This document shows, piece after piece, positions 8,606 to 16,697 of a DNA stretch of 64,000 nt (its first letter is position 1; each line of letters opens with the position of its first letter). The translations under genes and the position numbers were made by a program. The notes under the pieces were generated by a model. The model saw nothing but the letters and a program-made list of their open reading frames with translations, was not told the DNA's origin and searched no databases. The stretch is from NCBI RefSeq assembly GCF_020171465.1, contig NZ_JAIUZR010000006.1, forward strand, positions 186,001-250,000, read 5' to 3'. Source of the DNA: Lutimonas saemankumensis. GTDB taxonomy: Bacteria; Bacteroidota; Bacteroidia; Flavobacteriales; Flavobacteriaceae.

Positions 8606-11020
8606 TTAGAACTCAATCATGATTCCTATTGAAGGTAACACCGTTCCTGTTGTGTTTTCAATCTCTCTGACCAGGTAACGCTCAGGATCTGCAGGATCTT
8701 CAATAGGATCACCATTTTCATCTCTTACCACATCAAGAAAAGGCTGAGTTTCTGTTTTAAAGTTGTAAATATTCTGAATATCGAGATAGGCATTTAATGC
8801 CCATTTTTTGAAATACCATCTTTTGTCTACCCTTAGGTCAAGACCGTGTGAATTTCCATTTCTTTCGGTGTTTAAAAGATCCCAGTCATTGATTCCCCTT
8901 TGGGTTACGTCCCATATTTCTTTTCTTGAAGATTGCTCAATGTCATAAGGAGTGTAGGGCGAGCCTCCTAAAAACCGGAATTTCGCTCCAAGTTCCCAGT
9001 TTTTCCGTAATTTTTTACCAGCTGTTACATTGAGAACGTGTCTGTTGTCCCAGGATGAGGCCACATAATCTCCGTTTTTGTCTTCAAATTCGCTTCTGAC
9101 GAATGTATAAGAGATCAAACCATATACTGAGGAGCTGAGCTTTTGCTGCAGGAAAAATTCAATTCCGTAGCTCCTACCAACCGAGGTAGGGATAGCCGGT
9201 TCATTTCCAATCACGCCAAAATCACCACCAAGATTAGCTAAAGAGATGCTGTCATTTGTTAAAAAAGGATAGTTATCATATTTTTTATAGAAGCCTTCAA
9301 CTGTGATCTTTGAGTATTTGGTAGGATTGTATTCCACACCTCCCACAAAATGATCACTTTGTATATAGGTAATGCCGTTTTCTTTATTGACGAGATTTCC
9401 GTCATTATCTCTATATCCCATTACCGTATAGGCAGGCAATTGGTAATAACGACCCAAATTGAAGCTTGCCGCGAACTTTTCTGTAATTTGATAAGAGGCT
9501 GAAAAACGAGGAGATAACTGATCCAAAAAGTTAGACATCTCATCCGAATAGCTGTTCGCGTCAGTTCTGATGCCGAAAGACAACGAGAGCCTTTCGCTAA
9601 AAAAGGCCTTGCTGATCTGTGTGAATAATTCGTATTTCTGCATGCTGAATTCCGAATCAAAATCAATGATCTGTACCTCTCCGTTAATTGCTTTTTTGTT
9701 GAATGTAGAATTCTTGTACACTACATGCTGGAATCCTGCTCCAATGTTCCAGTTCCACCCGTTTTTTCTTTTTGTGCTTTCAACCCTGAGCTTATTTTCT
9801 ATTTCTTCTGAACTGTAGTCATACAGTAATTCTTCAGGGATCTCTATATTATCCCTGTACTTAACGGCTTTGTTATTTAAATGGTTACGACTTATAACCA
9901 CATTCTGAAAACTGTTTTTTGAAAAATGTTTCCAATTGGCTCCAATGGCATAGTTCCATTGGCTGTTAACCGGCAGGTTACCAAGAATGTAATTATTTCG
10001 ATCTATGGTTTCCTGATCAGTTTCACCGTCATTTACATCTTCATTCAATTCAAAATCATCTATAGCTCCCAAGCCCACGAGAGTTAGCTGGTTCTTTTCG
10101 TCAAGTTCAAAGAAGTGTTTGTATTGAAAATCATTATATGTGGGTAAGAATGGAAGTTTTAAAGCCTGAAACAAAAACTGTAAATATGATCTTCTGGCCG
10201 ATAAAATAAACGAAGAATTCTCTCCTGTGGGACCATTTAAGGTCAACCCGATATCACTTGAACCCACCATAAAGCTGCCTCCGAATTTCTCTCTGTTTCC
10301 CGTGATCTGCTGAAACTCCATTACGGAACTCATGGTGTTCCCTCTGTTTGCTGGAAATGCTCCTGAGTAAAAATCAACGTCTCTAATAAAATTGACATTA
10401 ATCATCCCTACCGGGCCTCCGGAAGACCCTTGCGTAGCAAAGTGGTTTATATTTGGAATTTCTATACCATCCAGGTAGAATCTGTTTTCATTCGGGGCTC
10501 CGCCTCTAACAATAATATCATTTCGGAAAGATACGGTGGTTGCGACCCCGGGAAGGATCTGTATCACTTTTGAGATGTCTCTGTTGGAACCTGGGTTTCT
10601 GTAAATTTCAGTCGCGCCGATGGTCTGTTTGCTCAGAGGGCTTACCTGAGATTTTTCAATTCTGTTGGTCTGTATAACGACCTGATCCAGTAAGGCGCTT
10701 TCTTCTGTTAAGGCAATGTCAATCTCGGTTGTTGCGGTTGATCCAACAATGATTTCATACACATATACGGTTGTGAATCCTACAAAGCTGCAAATGAGGT
10801 TATACGTTCCTGGCTGGATTTCATCCAACTGGTAGTTACCGTTTTCATCTGATGTGGCTCCGATCTGAGTGCCTTCCAGAATGATATTGGCAAAGGGTAT
10901 ACTTTCATTGTTTATTTCATTGTAAACCCTTCCTTTGATCGATCCGGTCTGTGCAACCATATTGATACAAAAAAGCAGGGCAAATGAAAGAAAAAAAAGT
11001 TTTTTTATGAACACGAGCAA
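8606..11020 (-). CDS. TonB-dependent receptor with carboxypeptidase-like regulatory domain
   Basis: An 804-residue outer-membrane protein. A signal peptide of about 23 residues (FIKKLFFLSFALLFCINMVA) is followed by a CarboxypepD_reg-like beta-sandwich (GSIKGRVYNEINNESIPFAN) at about 26-112. The plug domain holds DISKVIQILPGVAT and IIVRGGAPNENRFYLDGIE at about 145-195, then comes a beta-barrel. The chain ends in a C-terminal phenylalanine, as in outer-membrane barrels. It imports an unidentified substrate using TonB energy. No SusD-like partner is adjacent, so it is not a typical SusCD pair. A TATTTTTG -7 box on the minus strand lies at 11133-11140, giving a leader of about 110 nt; no clear -33 TTG is seen. 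Confidence 0.93.
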   Translation of the reverse strand: MLVFIKKLFFLSFALLFCINMVAQTGSIKGRVYNEINNESIPFANIILEGTQIGATSDENGNYQLDEIQPGTYNLICSFVGFTTVYVYEIIVGSTATTEIDIALTEESALLDQVVIQTNRIEKSQVSPLSKQTIGATEIYRNPGSNRDISKVIQILPGVATTVSFRNDIIVRGGAPNENRFYLDGIEIPNINHFATQGSSGGPVGMINVNFIRDVDFYSGAFPANRGNTMSSVMEFQQITGNREKFGGSFMVGSSDIGLTLNGPTGENSSFILSARRSYLQFLFQALKLPFLPTYNDFQYKHFFELDEKNQLTLVGLGAIDDFELNEDVNDGETDQETIDRNNYILGNLPVNSQWNYAIGANWKHFSKNSFQNVVISRNHLNNKAVKYRDNIEIPEELLYDYSSEEIENKLRVESTKRKNGWNWNIGAGFQHVVYKNSTFNKKAINGEVQIIDFDSEFSMQKYELFTQISKAFFSERLSLSFGIRTDANSYSDEMSNFLDQLSPRFSASYQITEKFAASFNLGRYYQLPAYTVMGYRDNDGNLVNKENGITYIQSDHFVGGVEYNPTKYSKITVEGFYKKYDNYPFLTNDSISLANLGGDFGVIGNEPAIPTSVGRSYGIEFFLQQKLSSSVYGLISYTFVRSEFEDKNGDYVASSWDNRHVLNVTAGKKLRKNWELGAKFRFLGGSPYTPYDIEQSSRKEIWDVTQRGINDWDLLNTERNGNSHGLDLRVDKRWYFKKWALNAYLDIQNIYNFKTETQPFLDVVRDENGDPIEDPADPERYLVREIENTTGTVLPSIGIMIEF

Positions 11021-11143
11021 AAGTTTTATTAAAGGTAATGAGAAAAGGCTTCAGTTTAAATCATTATGTAAGAAGAATGGACCGATGATTGCAATAACCA
11101 TCGATCCACGCATCCAAAATAAATCAAACTATCAAAAATAAGA

Positions 11144-11178
11144 TTATAAACTCGGGGAAAGCGACCCCAGGTTTATAA
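11144..11178 (-). terminator. Stem-loop at the end of the fasciclin gene
   Basis: The outer 8-bp stem TTATAAAC (11144-11151) pairs with 11171-11178, and an inner GGGG/CCCC stem closes an AAAGCGA loop. The fasciclin stop codon lies within the structure. Only a weak T-rich stretch follows on the minus strand, so efficiency is uncertain. Confidence 0.55.
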
Positions 11179-12996
11179 CTCTGGGATTAATACTTTATCT
11201 ACTGCATGAATTACACCATTGCTTCCATGCACATTTACTATAATAATTTCGGCATTATCATCAGTTTTATCTTCAAGGAAGGCTCCGTTATCATTAAGAA
11301 TCACTTTTAAAGTTTGTGTATTCAGTGTCGGAACTACCTGGCCGTTTACAAGATTGTAGCTAAATACCCTTGCGCCAACCGCATGATAGGTCAAAATTGT
11401 TCTGATTTGATCCTCAGTTAAAGTTGGAATAACGTCCTCAATTTCTTCGAATGCCGCGTCAGTTGGAGCAAATACCGTAATGTTTTCAGCATCTATAATG
11501 GCTTGGGTAATGTCTGCAAAAGCATCAGAAGCCAATAAGCTCGTTAATACTGTGAATTCTGAGGCATCTCCGTTATCCGCTAAAGCTAACGCAATCTCGA
11601 CCACGTTTGGAGCCGGAGGGATCAACGTTCTGTCGATTACGTGAACCACACCATTGCTCTTTTCGATATCAACTGCTGTAATCGTAGTCAATCCATTGAT
11701 CAATACATTTGCTGAATATCCAAGGTAAATATTTTCTCCGTTTAAAGTAGCAGCTATTCCGCTTTCAGGTAAATCTCCGGATTTCACAACCCCACCTAAG
11801 ACGTGGTATGTTAATACAGGTGTCAAGTCTTCTTTTTCCAAACCATCAAGGGAAGTAATTCCCGCGGCTACGAATCCTGCGTTAGTTGGAGCAAATACTG
11901 TTAAGTCAGCAGTAGTAGCTACTGTTTCCAGTAATTCAGCTTTTCTCAAAGCAGCTGCCAAAATTGTAAAGTCATTTTCAAACAGTACGGGCTCGGCAAT
12001 TGTTCCTACAGAATAGGCTACATAACTTGGTAGTAAGACCGCATCAACCACATGCGCCACACCATTGACAGCTTTTAAATCTGCTGCTGTAACATTGGCA
12101 TTGTTAATTTTAACACCATCTGTAAGGTCTACCGTCACAAATTCGAATTCTGGTCCTCCAGGTATTCCTGGTAGTAAGGTATTGACATCTCCGTTAGATA
12201 ATTGATCCGAAGTAACAGCACCACCTAAAATGTGATATGTTACTATTTCTTTTAGTAATTCCACCGGAATTTCGTCTATACTTGCTTTTCCTAAAGCTCC
12301 TAAAACAGCCTCGAAAGCGGCATCAGTCGGTGCGAATACTGTAAGGTCCTGAGTAGGATCGTTCGCTGCAGCCAACAAATCTCCTAACTCTGGTTTTCCA
12401 AGAGCACTCAATAGTATCGTATGATCAGGACTTCCTGCAACAATCTGAGCAAGTGTATTTGTTACAAAATCTTCAGGAATTAAAACTTCATTGATTATAT
12501 GAATAACCCCGTTAGAAGCTGGTACATCGGCAGTTGTAACGTCTGCGGATCCATTCAAAACAACTCCGTTAGAAAGGTCAACATCAATGGTTTGTCCGGA
12601 TAGCAGGGTTTGAACAGGGCCATTGGTAAGGTCACCGGATTCTACTTCACCTGAGACTACATGATATTGAAGTAAAGCAGTTAATAATGATTTATTTGCG
12701 ATCACATTATTAAGTACATCTTGATCCATAGCGTTAAAAGCGGCATTTGTTGGAGCGAAAACCGTGAATGGTCCCGGTCCTGCAAGAGCTTCATCAAGTC
12801 CTGCAGCTACTACAGCGCCAGTTAAAGTAGAAAGGTCAGGTCGTCCTGAAACGACTTCTACAATGTTCTGATCTCCCGGGTCTATCATGTCATCGTCGTC
12901 ATCGTCACATGATTGTGTTGTCATCGTAAAGGATAATACTAATATAAGCATCAGGGCCTTGGGTAAATAGTTTAAGTGTTGGATTAAATTTTTCAT
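11173..12996 (-). CDS. Surface lipoprotein with four fasciclin (FAS1) domains
   Basis: A 607-residue protein. The signal peptide ends in the lipobox TTQSC (Cys30), followed directly by six aspartates (31-36), the kind of acidic tail that sends Bacteroidota lipoproteins to the cell surface. Four FAS1 domains follow, at about 44-174, 178-324, 328-461 and 464-607. Each has an H1 motif (VFAPTNAAF, VFAPTDAAF, VFAPTNAGF, VFAPTDAAF) and each ends in NGVxHxxxxxLxP. FAS1 domains mediate adhesion in many organisms; the ligand here is unknown. The gene is divergent from the MerR gene, and its promoter shares the motif found at the carotenoid promoters. Confidence 0.93.
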   Translation of the reverse strand: MKNLIQHLNYLPKALMLILVLSFTMTTQSCDDDDDDMIDPGDQNIVEVVSGRPDLSTLTGAVVAAGLDEALAGPGPFTVFAPTNAAFNAMDQDVLNNVIANKSLLTALLQYHVVSGEVESGDLTNGPVQTLLSGQTIDVDLSNGVVLNGSADVTTADVPASNGVIHIINEVLIPEDFVTNTLAQIVAGSPDHTILLSALGKPELGDLLAAANDPTQDLTVFAPTDAAFEAVLGALGKASIDEIPVELLKEIVTYHILGGAVTSDQLSNGDVNTLLPGIPGGPEFEFVTVDLTDGVKINNANVTAADLKAVNGVAHVVDAVLLPSYVAYSVGTIAEPVLFENDFTILAAALRKAELLETVATTADLTVFAPTNAGFVAAGITSLDGLEKEDLTPVLTYHVLGGVVKSGDLPESGIAATLNGENIYLGYSANVLINGLTTITAVDIEKSNGVVHVIDRTLIPPAPNVVEIALALADNGDASEFTVLTSLLASDAFADITQAIIDAENITVFAPTDAAFEEIEDVIPTLTEDQIRTILTYHAVGARVFSYNLVNGQVVPTLNTQTLKVILNDNGAFLEDKTDDNAEIIIVNVHGSNGVIHAVDKVLIPEL

Positions 12997-13025
12997 CGTT
13001 TAATAATTTAGTTATAAAAGTTGAA

Positions 13026-13057
13026 CAAAGATAAATAAAAAAAAATTTAACGTCCAA
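13026..13057 (-). promoter_or_regulatory. Promoter of the fasciclin gene
   Basis: On the minus strand, a TTG (13057-13055), a 21-bp spacer and TATCTTTG (13033-13026) fit the Bacteroidota promoter. The -7 box continues into TTTGTTCAAC, which is the reverse complement of the motif GTTGAACAAA (13020-13029) shared with the merR and crtI promoters. Confidence 0.7.
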
Positions 13058-13104
13058 GAAAAAAATAAAAAAATTGAACAAAAAAATAATTTTGCACATT
13101 TTTA

Positions 13105-13136
13105 TTGCTTATTTCTGAGATTTTATACTATATTTG
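13105..13136 (+). promoter_or_regulatory. Promoter of the MerR/CarH-like gene
   Basis: TTG (13105-13107), a 21-bp spacer and TATATTTG (13129-13136) form a good Bacteroidota promoter. Transcription would begin near 13141. The TTG at 13105 is therefore a -33 element, not a start codon, and the gene starts at 13165. The motif TTTGTTCAAG (13133-13142) overlaps the -7 box and the start site. Confidence 0.75.
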
Positions 13137-13164
13137 TTCAAGTATTAACTTTTTATTGTTAAAC

Positions 13165-14052
13165 ATGATTACTTATTCAGTAGCACAGGTTGAAGCCTTA
13201 ACAGGTATTAAAGCTCATACTTTAAGGATATGGGAAAGAAGATATGATTTCCTTACCCCGATGAGAACGGCAACCAATATTCGTTATTATTCTGATGAGC
13301 AGTTAAAGAAGCTTTTGAATTTTGGTATTCTGGTAAGAAATGGTTATCGGGTATCCAAGCTGAATAAAATGTCAGATGCGGAAGTTTATGAAGAGGTTAC
13401 AAAAGTCCTGGCCAGTCCTGGATCTGAAAGCAGCGACGAAATGAAAGGATTGACATTGAGTATGTTGGAAATGAATGAAGAGGATTTTGACGAAATTTTT
13501 GAAAGACAAGTCATTCGAAAAGGTTTTTTCCGAACTATTACAGAGTCAATCTATCCTTTTCTGCAATATGTTGGGGTGCTTTGGACAACTAATAAGGCGA
13601 TGATAGCTCAAGAACATTATATGTCTAATTTGATCCGTCAGAAAATAATTGCTGCTATTGAAAAGTTAGCGATTCCTCCTAAAGGAGCTCCTTCTCTGGT
13701 TCTTTTTTTACTTGAAGGTGAAGAGCATGAAATTGGATTGTTGTTAGCTAGTTTTATGGCAAAAGAAATGGGTTGGAACGTTTATTATTTGGGTTATGGT
13801 GTACCAATCTTGAATATAAAAAAGGTTTTGGAGATTGCTGAGCCAAACCTGATGATGACCATGTTTGTAACGCCGAAAATGCAAAAGGTAAATGGATTTA
13901 TAGCATCAATCCTTGATGGAGTCGACGTCCCTTTTGTAATTTCTGGAAGTCAGGAGAATTTAGACGCGGTGGAAGATCATGATTTGGTGCTTAAAGTTAC
14001 ATCCCCTCACGACTTCAGGGATCAGTTGGAGAAAATCCAAAATAACTTATAA
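13165..14052 (+). CDS. MerR-family regulator with cobalamin-binding-type domain, CarH/LitR-like
   Basis: A 295-residue protein. The N-terminal MerR winged helix (residues 2-70) includes AHTLRIWERRY. A helical bundle near 100-165 holds W140 followed by E150-H151, the Wx9EH signature that packs on adenosylcobalamin in CarH. A Rossmann-like domain (about 175-290) carries ExHxxG at 186-191 with H188 as candidate lower axial ligand. The later SxL and GG motifs of B12 domains look degenerate (TMF near 232-234, SGS near 260-262). CarH proteins repress carotenoid genes in the dark and release DNA when light breaks the cobalt-carbon bond. Here the gene lies directly upstream of crtI and divergent from the fasciclin gene. 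Cofactor binding is inferred from motifs. Confidence 0.85.
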   Translation: MITYSVAQVEALTGIKAHTLRIWERRYDFLTPMRTATNIRYYSDEQLKKLLNFGILVRNGYRVSKLNKMSDAEVYEEVTKVLASPGSESSDEMKGLTLSMLEMNEEDFDEIFERQVIRKGFFRTITESIYPFLQYVGVLWTTNKAMIAQEHYMSNLIRQKIIAAIEKLAIPPKGAPSLVLFLLEGEEHEIGLLLASFMAKEMGWNVYYLGYGVPILNIKKVLEIAEPNLMMTMFVTPKMQKVNGFIASILDGVDVPFVISGSQENLDAVEDHDLVLKVTSPHDFRDQLEKIQNNL

Positions 14053-14056
14053 CAGA

Positions 14057-14080
14057 CGCCTCAATATCAATATTGAGGTG
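14057..14080 (+). terminator. Hairpin after the MerR gene
   Basis: The 9-bp stem CCTCAATAT (14059-14067) and ATATTGAGG (14070-14078) extends by a G-T and a C-G pair. It starts 5 nt after the stop. No T-run follows, so it may protect the mRNA end or terminate only weakly. Confidence 0.5.
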
Positions 14081-14290
14081 ACTATATCTGAGATACTGTC
14101 TCTTCTTATTTACTCTTAATGCTTCCAATTAAATTTATATTTTTTGTATTTTTCCAATAATTCGATTGCCAGTAAACGGTTTTCTGCATAATTTTTATTG
14201 TTTTATTCCGATTTGAAAGTTTTGTTCATCAGATTTTCGAGGAGGAATCAATTTTTTTAAGCTGTTTGAAAGACACAGTGATTTGTTTTA

Positions 14291-14350
14291 GTTAGACAAA
14301 ATTAGTCTTGAACAAAAAAGTTTAAAAAAAAATATAAAAAGTTAAACAAA
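14291..14350 (+). promoter_or_regulatory. Candidate CarH-like operator: three direct repeats upstream of crtI
   Basis: GTTAGACAAA (14291-14300), CTTGAACAAA (14307-14316) and GTTAAACAAA (14341-14350) share the form NTTRRACAAA. The start-to-start spacings are 16 and 34 bp. The last copy ends 2 bp before the crtI -33 element. A weaker copy, GTTTAAAAAA, lies at 14320-14329. The same motif occurs at the merR and fasciclin promoters (13020-13029, 13073-13082, and inverted at 13133-13142). Operator function is inferred. Confidence 0.6.
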
Positions 14351-14352
14351 AA

Positions 14353-14385
14353 TTGACGTTTTGTGCAAAAATTAATTTAGATTTG
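14353..14385 (+). promoter_or_regulatory. Promoter of the carotenoid operon
   Basis: TTG (14353-14355), a 22-bp spacer and TAGATTTG (14378-14385) match the Bacteroidota promoter. The crtI ATG is only 7 bp after the -7 box, so the transcript should be leaderless or nearly so. Confidence 0.7.
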
Positions 14386-14392
14386 TATAACG

Positions 14393-15856
14393 ATGAAAAA
14401 AAATATTTCCATAATTGGTTCAGGATTTGCCTCTATATCGGCCGCATGTTATTTGGCGAAAGAAGGATTTAACGTTACTGTCTATGAAAAAAACGTTCAG
14501 CTAGGAGGAAGGGCAAGACAATTTGAAAAGGATGGTTTCAAATTTGATATGGGACCAACCTGGTACTGGATGCCCGATGTGTTTGAACGGTTTTTTGCAG
14601 ACTTTGGCAGGAATCCATCAGATTATTATGATTTGGAAAGGCTGGGACCTGCCTACCGTGTTTATTTTGGAGAGCAGGATTATATTGATATATCGGATAA
14701 CCTGGAAGAGATCAAATCAACTTTTGAAAAGGAAGAGCCCCAATCCTCTGCTGCCCTGACCGATTTTCTAAAAAAAGCGGAATTCAATTATGAGGTGGCC
14801 ATTAAGGACCTCGTATACAAACCCGGTCTTAGTCCTTTTGAATTGGTAACCAGGAGCACTGTTTTAGAGATTCCCCAGTTTATTGGAACAATTCATGATG
14901 TGGCCAAGAGGAAATTTAAAAGTTCCAAGTTGAGGCAAATAATTGAATTTCCAGTTCTTTTTTTAGGTGCAAAGCCTTCCATGACGCCGGCTTTTTATAG
15001 TTTTATGAATTTTGCAGACCTAAGCTTAGGCACATGGTATCCTAAAGGAGGAATGAAATCTGTAGTGGACGGAATGATAACGATGGCGAAAGAATTGGGG
15101 GTAAGTTTCATGACCAATGCCAACGTTGATCAAATCATCACAGGAAAGAACAAAGAGGTTAAAGGAATAAAGGTAAACGGAGAAATCCTTTCTACAGAGC
15201 TTTTGGTATCAGGCGCTGATTACGCACATACAGAATCCTTGTTGCCAGAGGAGCTCAGGATGTATAGTGAAAAATACTGGCAGAAAAGAGTGATGGCACC
15301 CTCTTCACTTCTCTTTTACGTAGGTCTTGACAAGAAATTGGACAATGTTTTGCATCATACGCTATTTTTTGATGTTCCCTTTGATGAACATGCCAGGGCC
15401 ATATACGATGACCCCATGTGGCCAAAAGAACCATTATTCTATGCCAGTTTTCCTTCAATGACAGATGACTCCATAGCACCAGCAGGAAAAGAGGCCGCAA
15501 TCTTCCTGATCCCTTTGGCCCCGGACCTTGAGGATACGGAAGAATTAAGGGAGCAGTATTTTGATATTATCATGACAAGACTTGAAAAATTAACAGATCA
15601 AAACGTCAGATCTTCAATACTCTTTAAGGAGTCATATTGTGTGGAAGATTTTAAAAATGATTATAATTCATATAAAGGAAATGCCTATGGAATGGCCAAT
15701 ACTTTGCTGCAAACTGCTTTTTTAAGGCCCAAGCTGAGGAGCAAGAAAATAAAAAATTTGTATTTTACGGGTCAGTTGACTGTTCCGGGTCCTGGAGTTC
15801 CACCTTCCTTGATCTCGGGTAAACTGGTTTCCGATCTACTAATTAAAGACCAATAA
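14393..15856 (+). CDS. crtI: Phytoene desaturase
   Basis: A 487-residue flavoprotein that desaturates phytoene to lycopene. The N-terminal FAD-binding fold has IGSGFASISAACYLAKEG (GxGxxS form) and GGRARQFEKDGFKFDMGPTW. The C-terminal part holds the family motif FTGQLTVPGPGVPPSLISG. Length is standard for bacterial CrtI. It is the first gene of the operon, with crtB one base after its stop. The promoter and repeats directly upstream suggest control by the neighbouring CarH-like regulator. A related 3,4-desaturase is less likely because no other CrtI-type gene is present. Confidence 0.95.
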   Translation: MKKNISIIGSGFASISAACYLAKEGFNVTVYEKNVQLGGRARQFEKDGFKFDMGPTWYWMPDVFERFFADFGRNPSDYYDLERLGPAYRVYFGEQDYIDISDNLEEIKSTFEKEEPQSSAALTDFLKKAEFNYEVAIKDLVYKPGLSPFELVTRSTVLEIPQFIGTIHDVAKRKFKSSKLRQIIEFPVLFLGAKPSMTPAFYSFMNFADLSLGTWYPKGGMKSVVDGMITMAKELGVSFMTNANVDQIITGKNKEVKGIKVNGEILSTELLVSGADYAHTESLLPEELRMYSEKYWQKRVMAPSSLLFYVGLDKKLDNVLHHTLFFDVPFDEHARAIYDDPMWPKEPLFYASFPSMTDDSIAPAGKEAAIFLIPLAPDLEDTEELREQYFDIIMTRLEKLTDQNVRSSILFKESYCVEDFKNDYNSYKGNAYGMANTLLQTAFLRPKLRSKKIKNLYFTGQLTVPGPGVPPSLISGKLVSDLLIKDQ

Positions 15857-15857
15857 C

Positions 15858-16697
15858 ATGAAACAAATATTCGACAAATTATCTTATCAGTGCTCACACA
15901 AGGTCACCAGCCTGTACAGTACATCGTTTTCACTTGCCGTTAAAATGTTATCTCCCAAGATACAGAAAGACATTTATGCCATTTATGGTTTTGTTCGATT
16001 TGCGGATGAAATTGTAGACACCTTTCATGAATACGATAAGGAACTTTTACTGGACGAATTTGAAGAGGATCTTGCCAAGGCCCTTGACAGAAGATTGAGT
16101 ATGAACCCCATATTGAATTCTTTTCAGGAGGTAGTTCATAAGAATAATATTGATGCTGATCTTATTGACCACTTTATGAAAAGTATGCGGGCAGATTTAA
16201 ATAAACAAGAATATAAGAGTGTTGAAGAATATGAGGAATACATCTATGGATCGGCAGATGTTGTTGGTTTGATGTGTTTAAAGGTTTTTGTGCAGGGAGA
16301 TCAGAAAAGATATGATGAATTAAAGGAGCCGGCCATGAAATTGGGAAGTGCATTTCAAAAGGTCAATTTTTTGAGAGATCTTAAGGATGATACTGAGAAT
16401 CTTCATCGGTCTTATTTTCCGCATATCAAAGGGGGTATCATAGATAGCGAGTCCAAAGCATTGATCATCGAAGAAATAAACAAGGATTTTGAAGAGGCTT
16501 ATGTTGGAATCCAAAAGCTTCCTATTGAGGCGAAATTTGGGGTATACACGGCCTTTATCTATTACAGAAAACTTTTGAGAAAGCTTACGGTAACTAAAGC
16601 AAGTGAAATAAGGGAGAAAAGAATTCGAATCAGTAATCCGATGAAAATGGTGCTTTTGACTAAATCATTTGTAAATTATAAGTTGAATTTGCTTTGA
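15858..16697 (+). CDS. crtB: Phytoene synthase
   Basis: A 279-residue squalene/phytoene synthase that condenses two geranylgeranyl diphosphates to phytoene at the membrane. Two Asp-rich Mg-diphosphate sites are visible: DEIVD (50-54) in FVRFADEIVDTF, and DLKDD (173-177) after FLR. YSTSFSLAVKML near residue 20 is typical of the family. It follows crtI by 1 bp, and its stop TGA overlaps the TTG of the next gene. No GGPP synthase gene (crtE) lies in the cluster, so the substrate must come from elsewhere in the genome. Confidence 0.95.
   Translation: MKQIFDKLSYQCSHKVTSLYSTSFSLAVKMLSPKIQKDIYAIYGFVRFADEIVDTFHEYDKELLLDEFEEDLAKALDRRLSMNPILNSFQEVVHKNNIDADLIDHFMKSMRADLNKQEYKSVEEYEEYIYGSADVVGLMCLKVFVQGDQKRYDELKEPAMKLGSAFQKVNFLRDLKDDTENLHRSYFPHIKGGIIDSESKALIIEEINKDFEEAYVGIQKLPIEAKFGVYTAFIYYRKLLRKLTVTKASEIREKRIRISNPMKMVLLTKSFVNYKLNLL

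Larger units (their letters stand above)
14053..14392. other. Intergenic region between merR and crtI
   Basis: 340 bp. It contains the hairpin after merR, a minus-strand 38-codon frame interrupted by one stop (14116-14229, possible gene remnant), and the crtI regulatory region with three direct repeats. AT content is very high from about 14310 to 14390. Confidence 0.6.

Noticed and set aside
13105-13107. TTG start giving a 315-residue MerR protein
   Set aside because: This TTG is the -33 element of a well-spaced promoter, and the extra 20 residues (ILYYICSS...) do not belong to the MerR fold.
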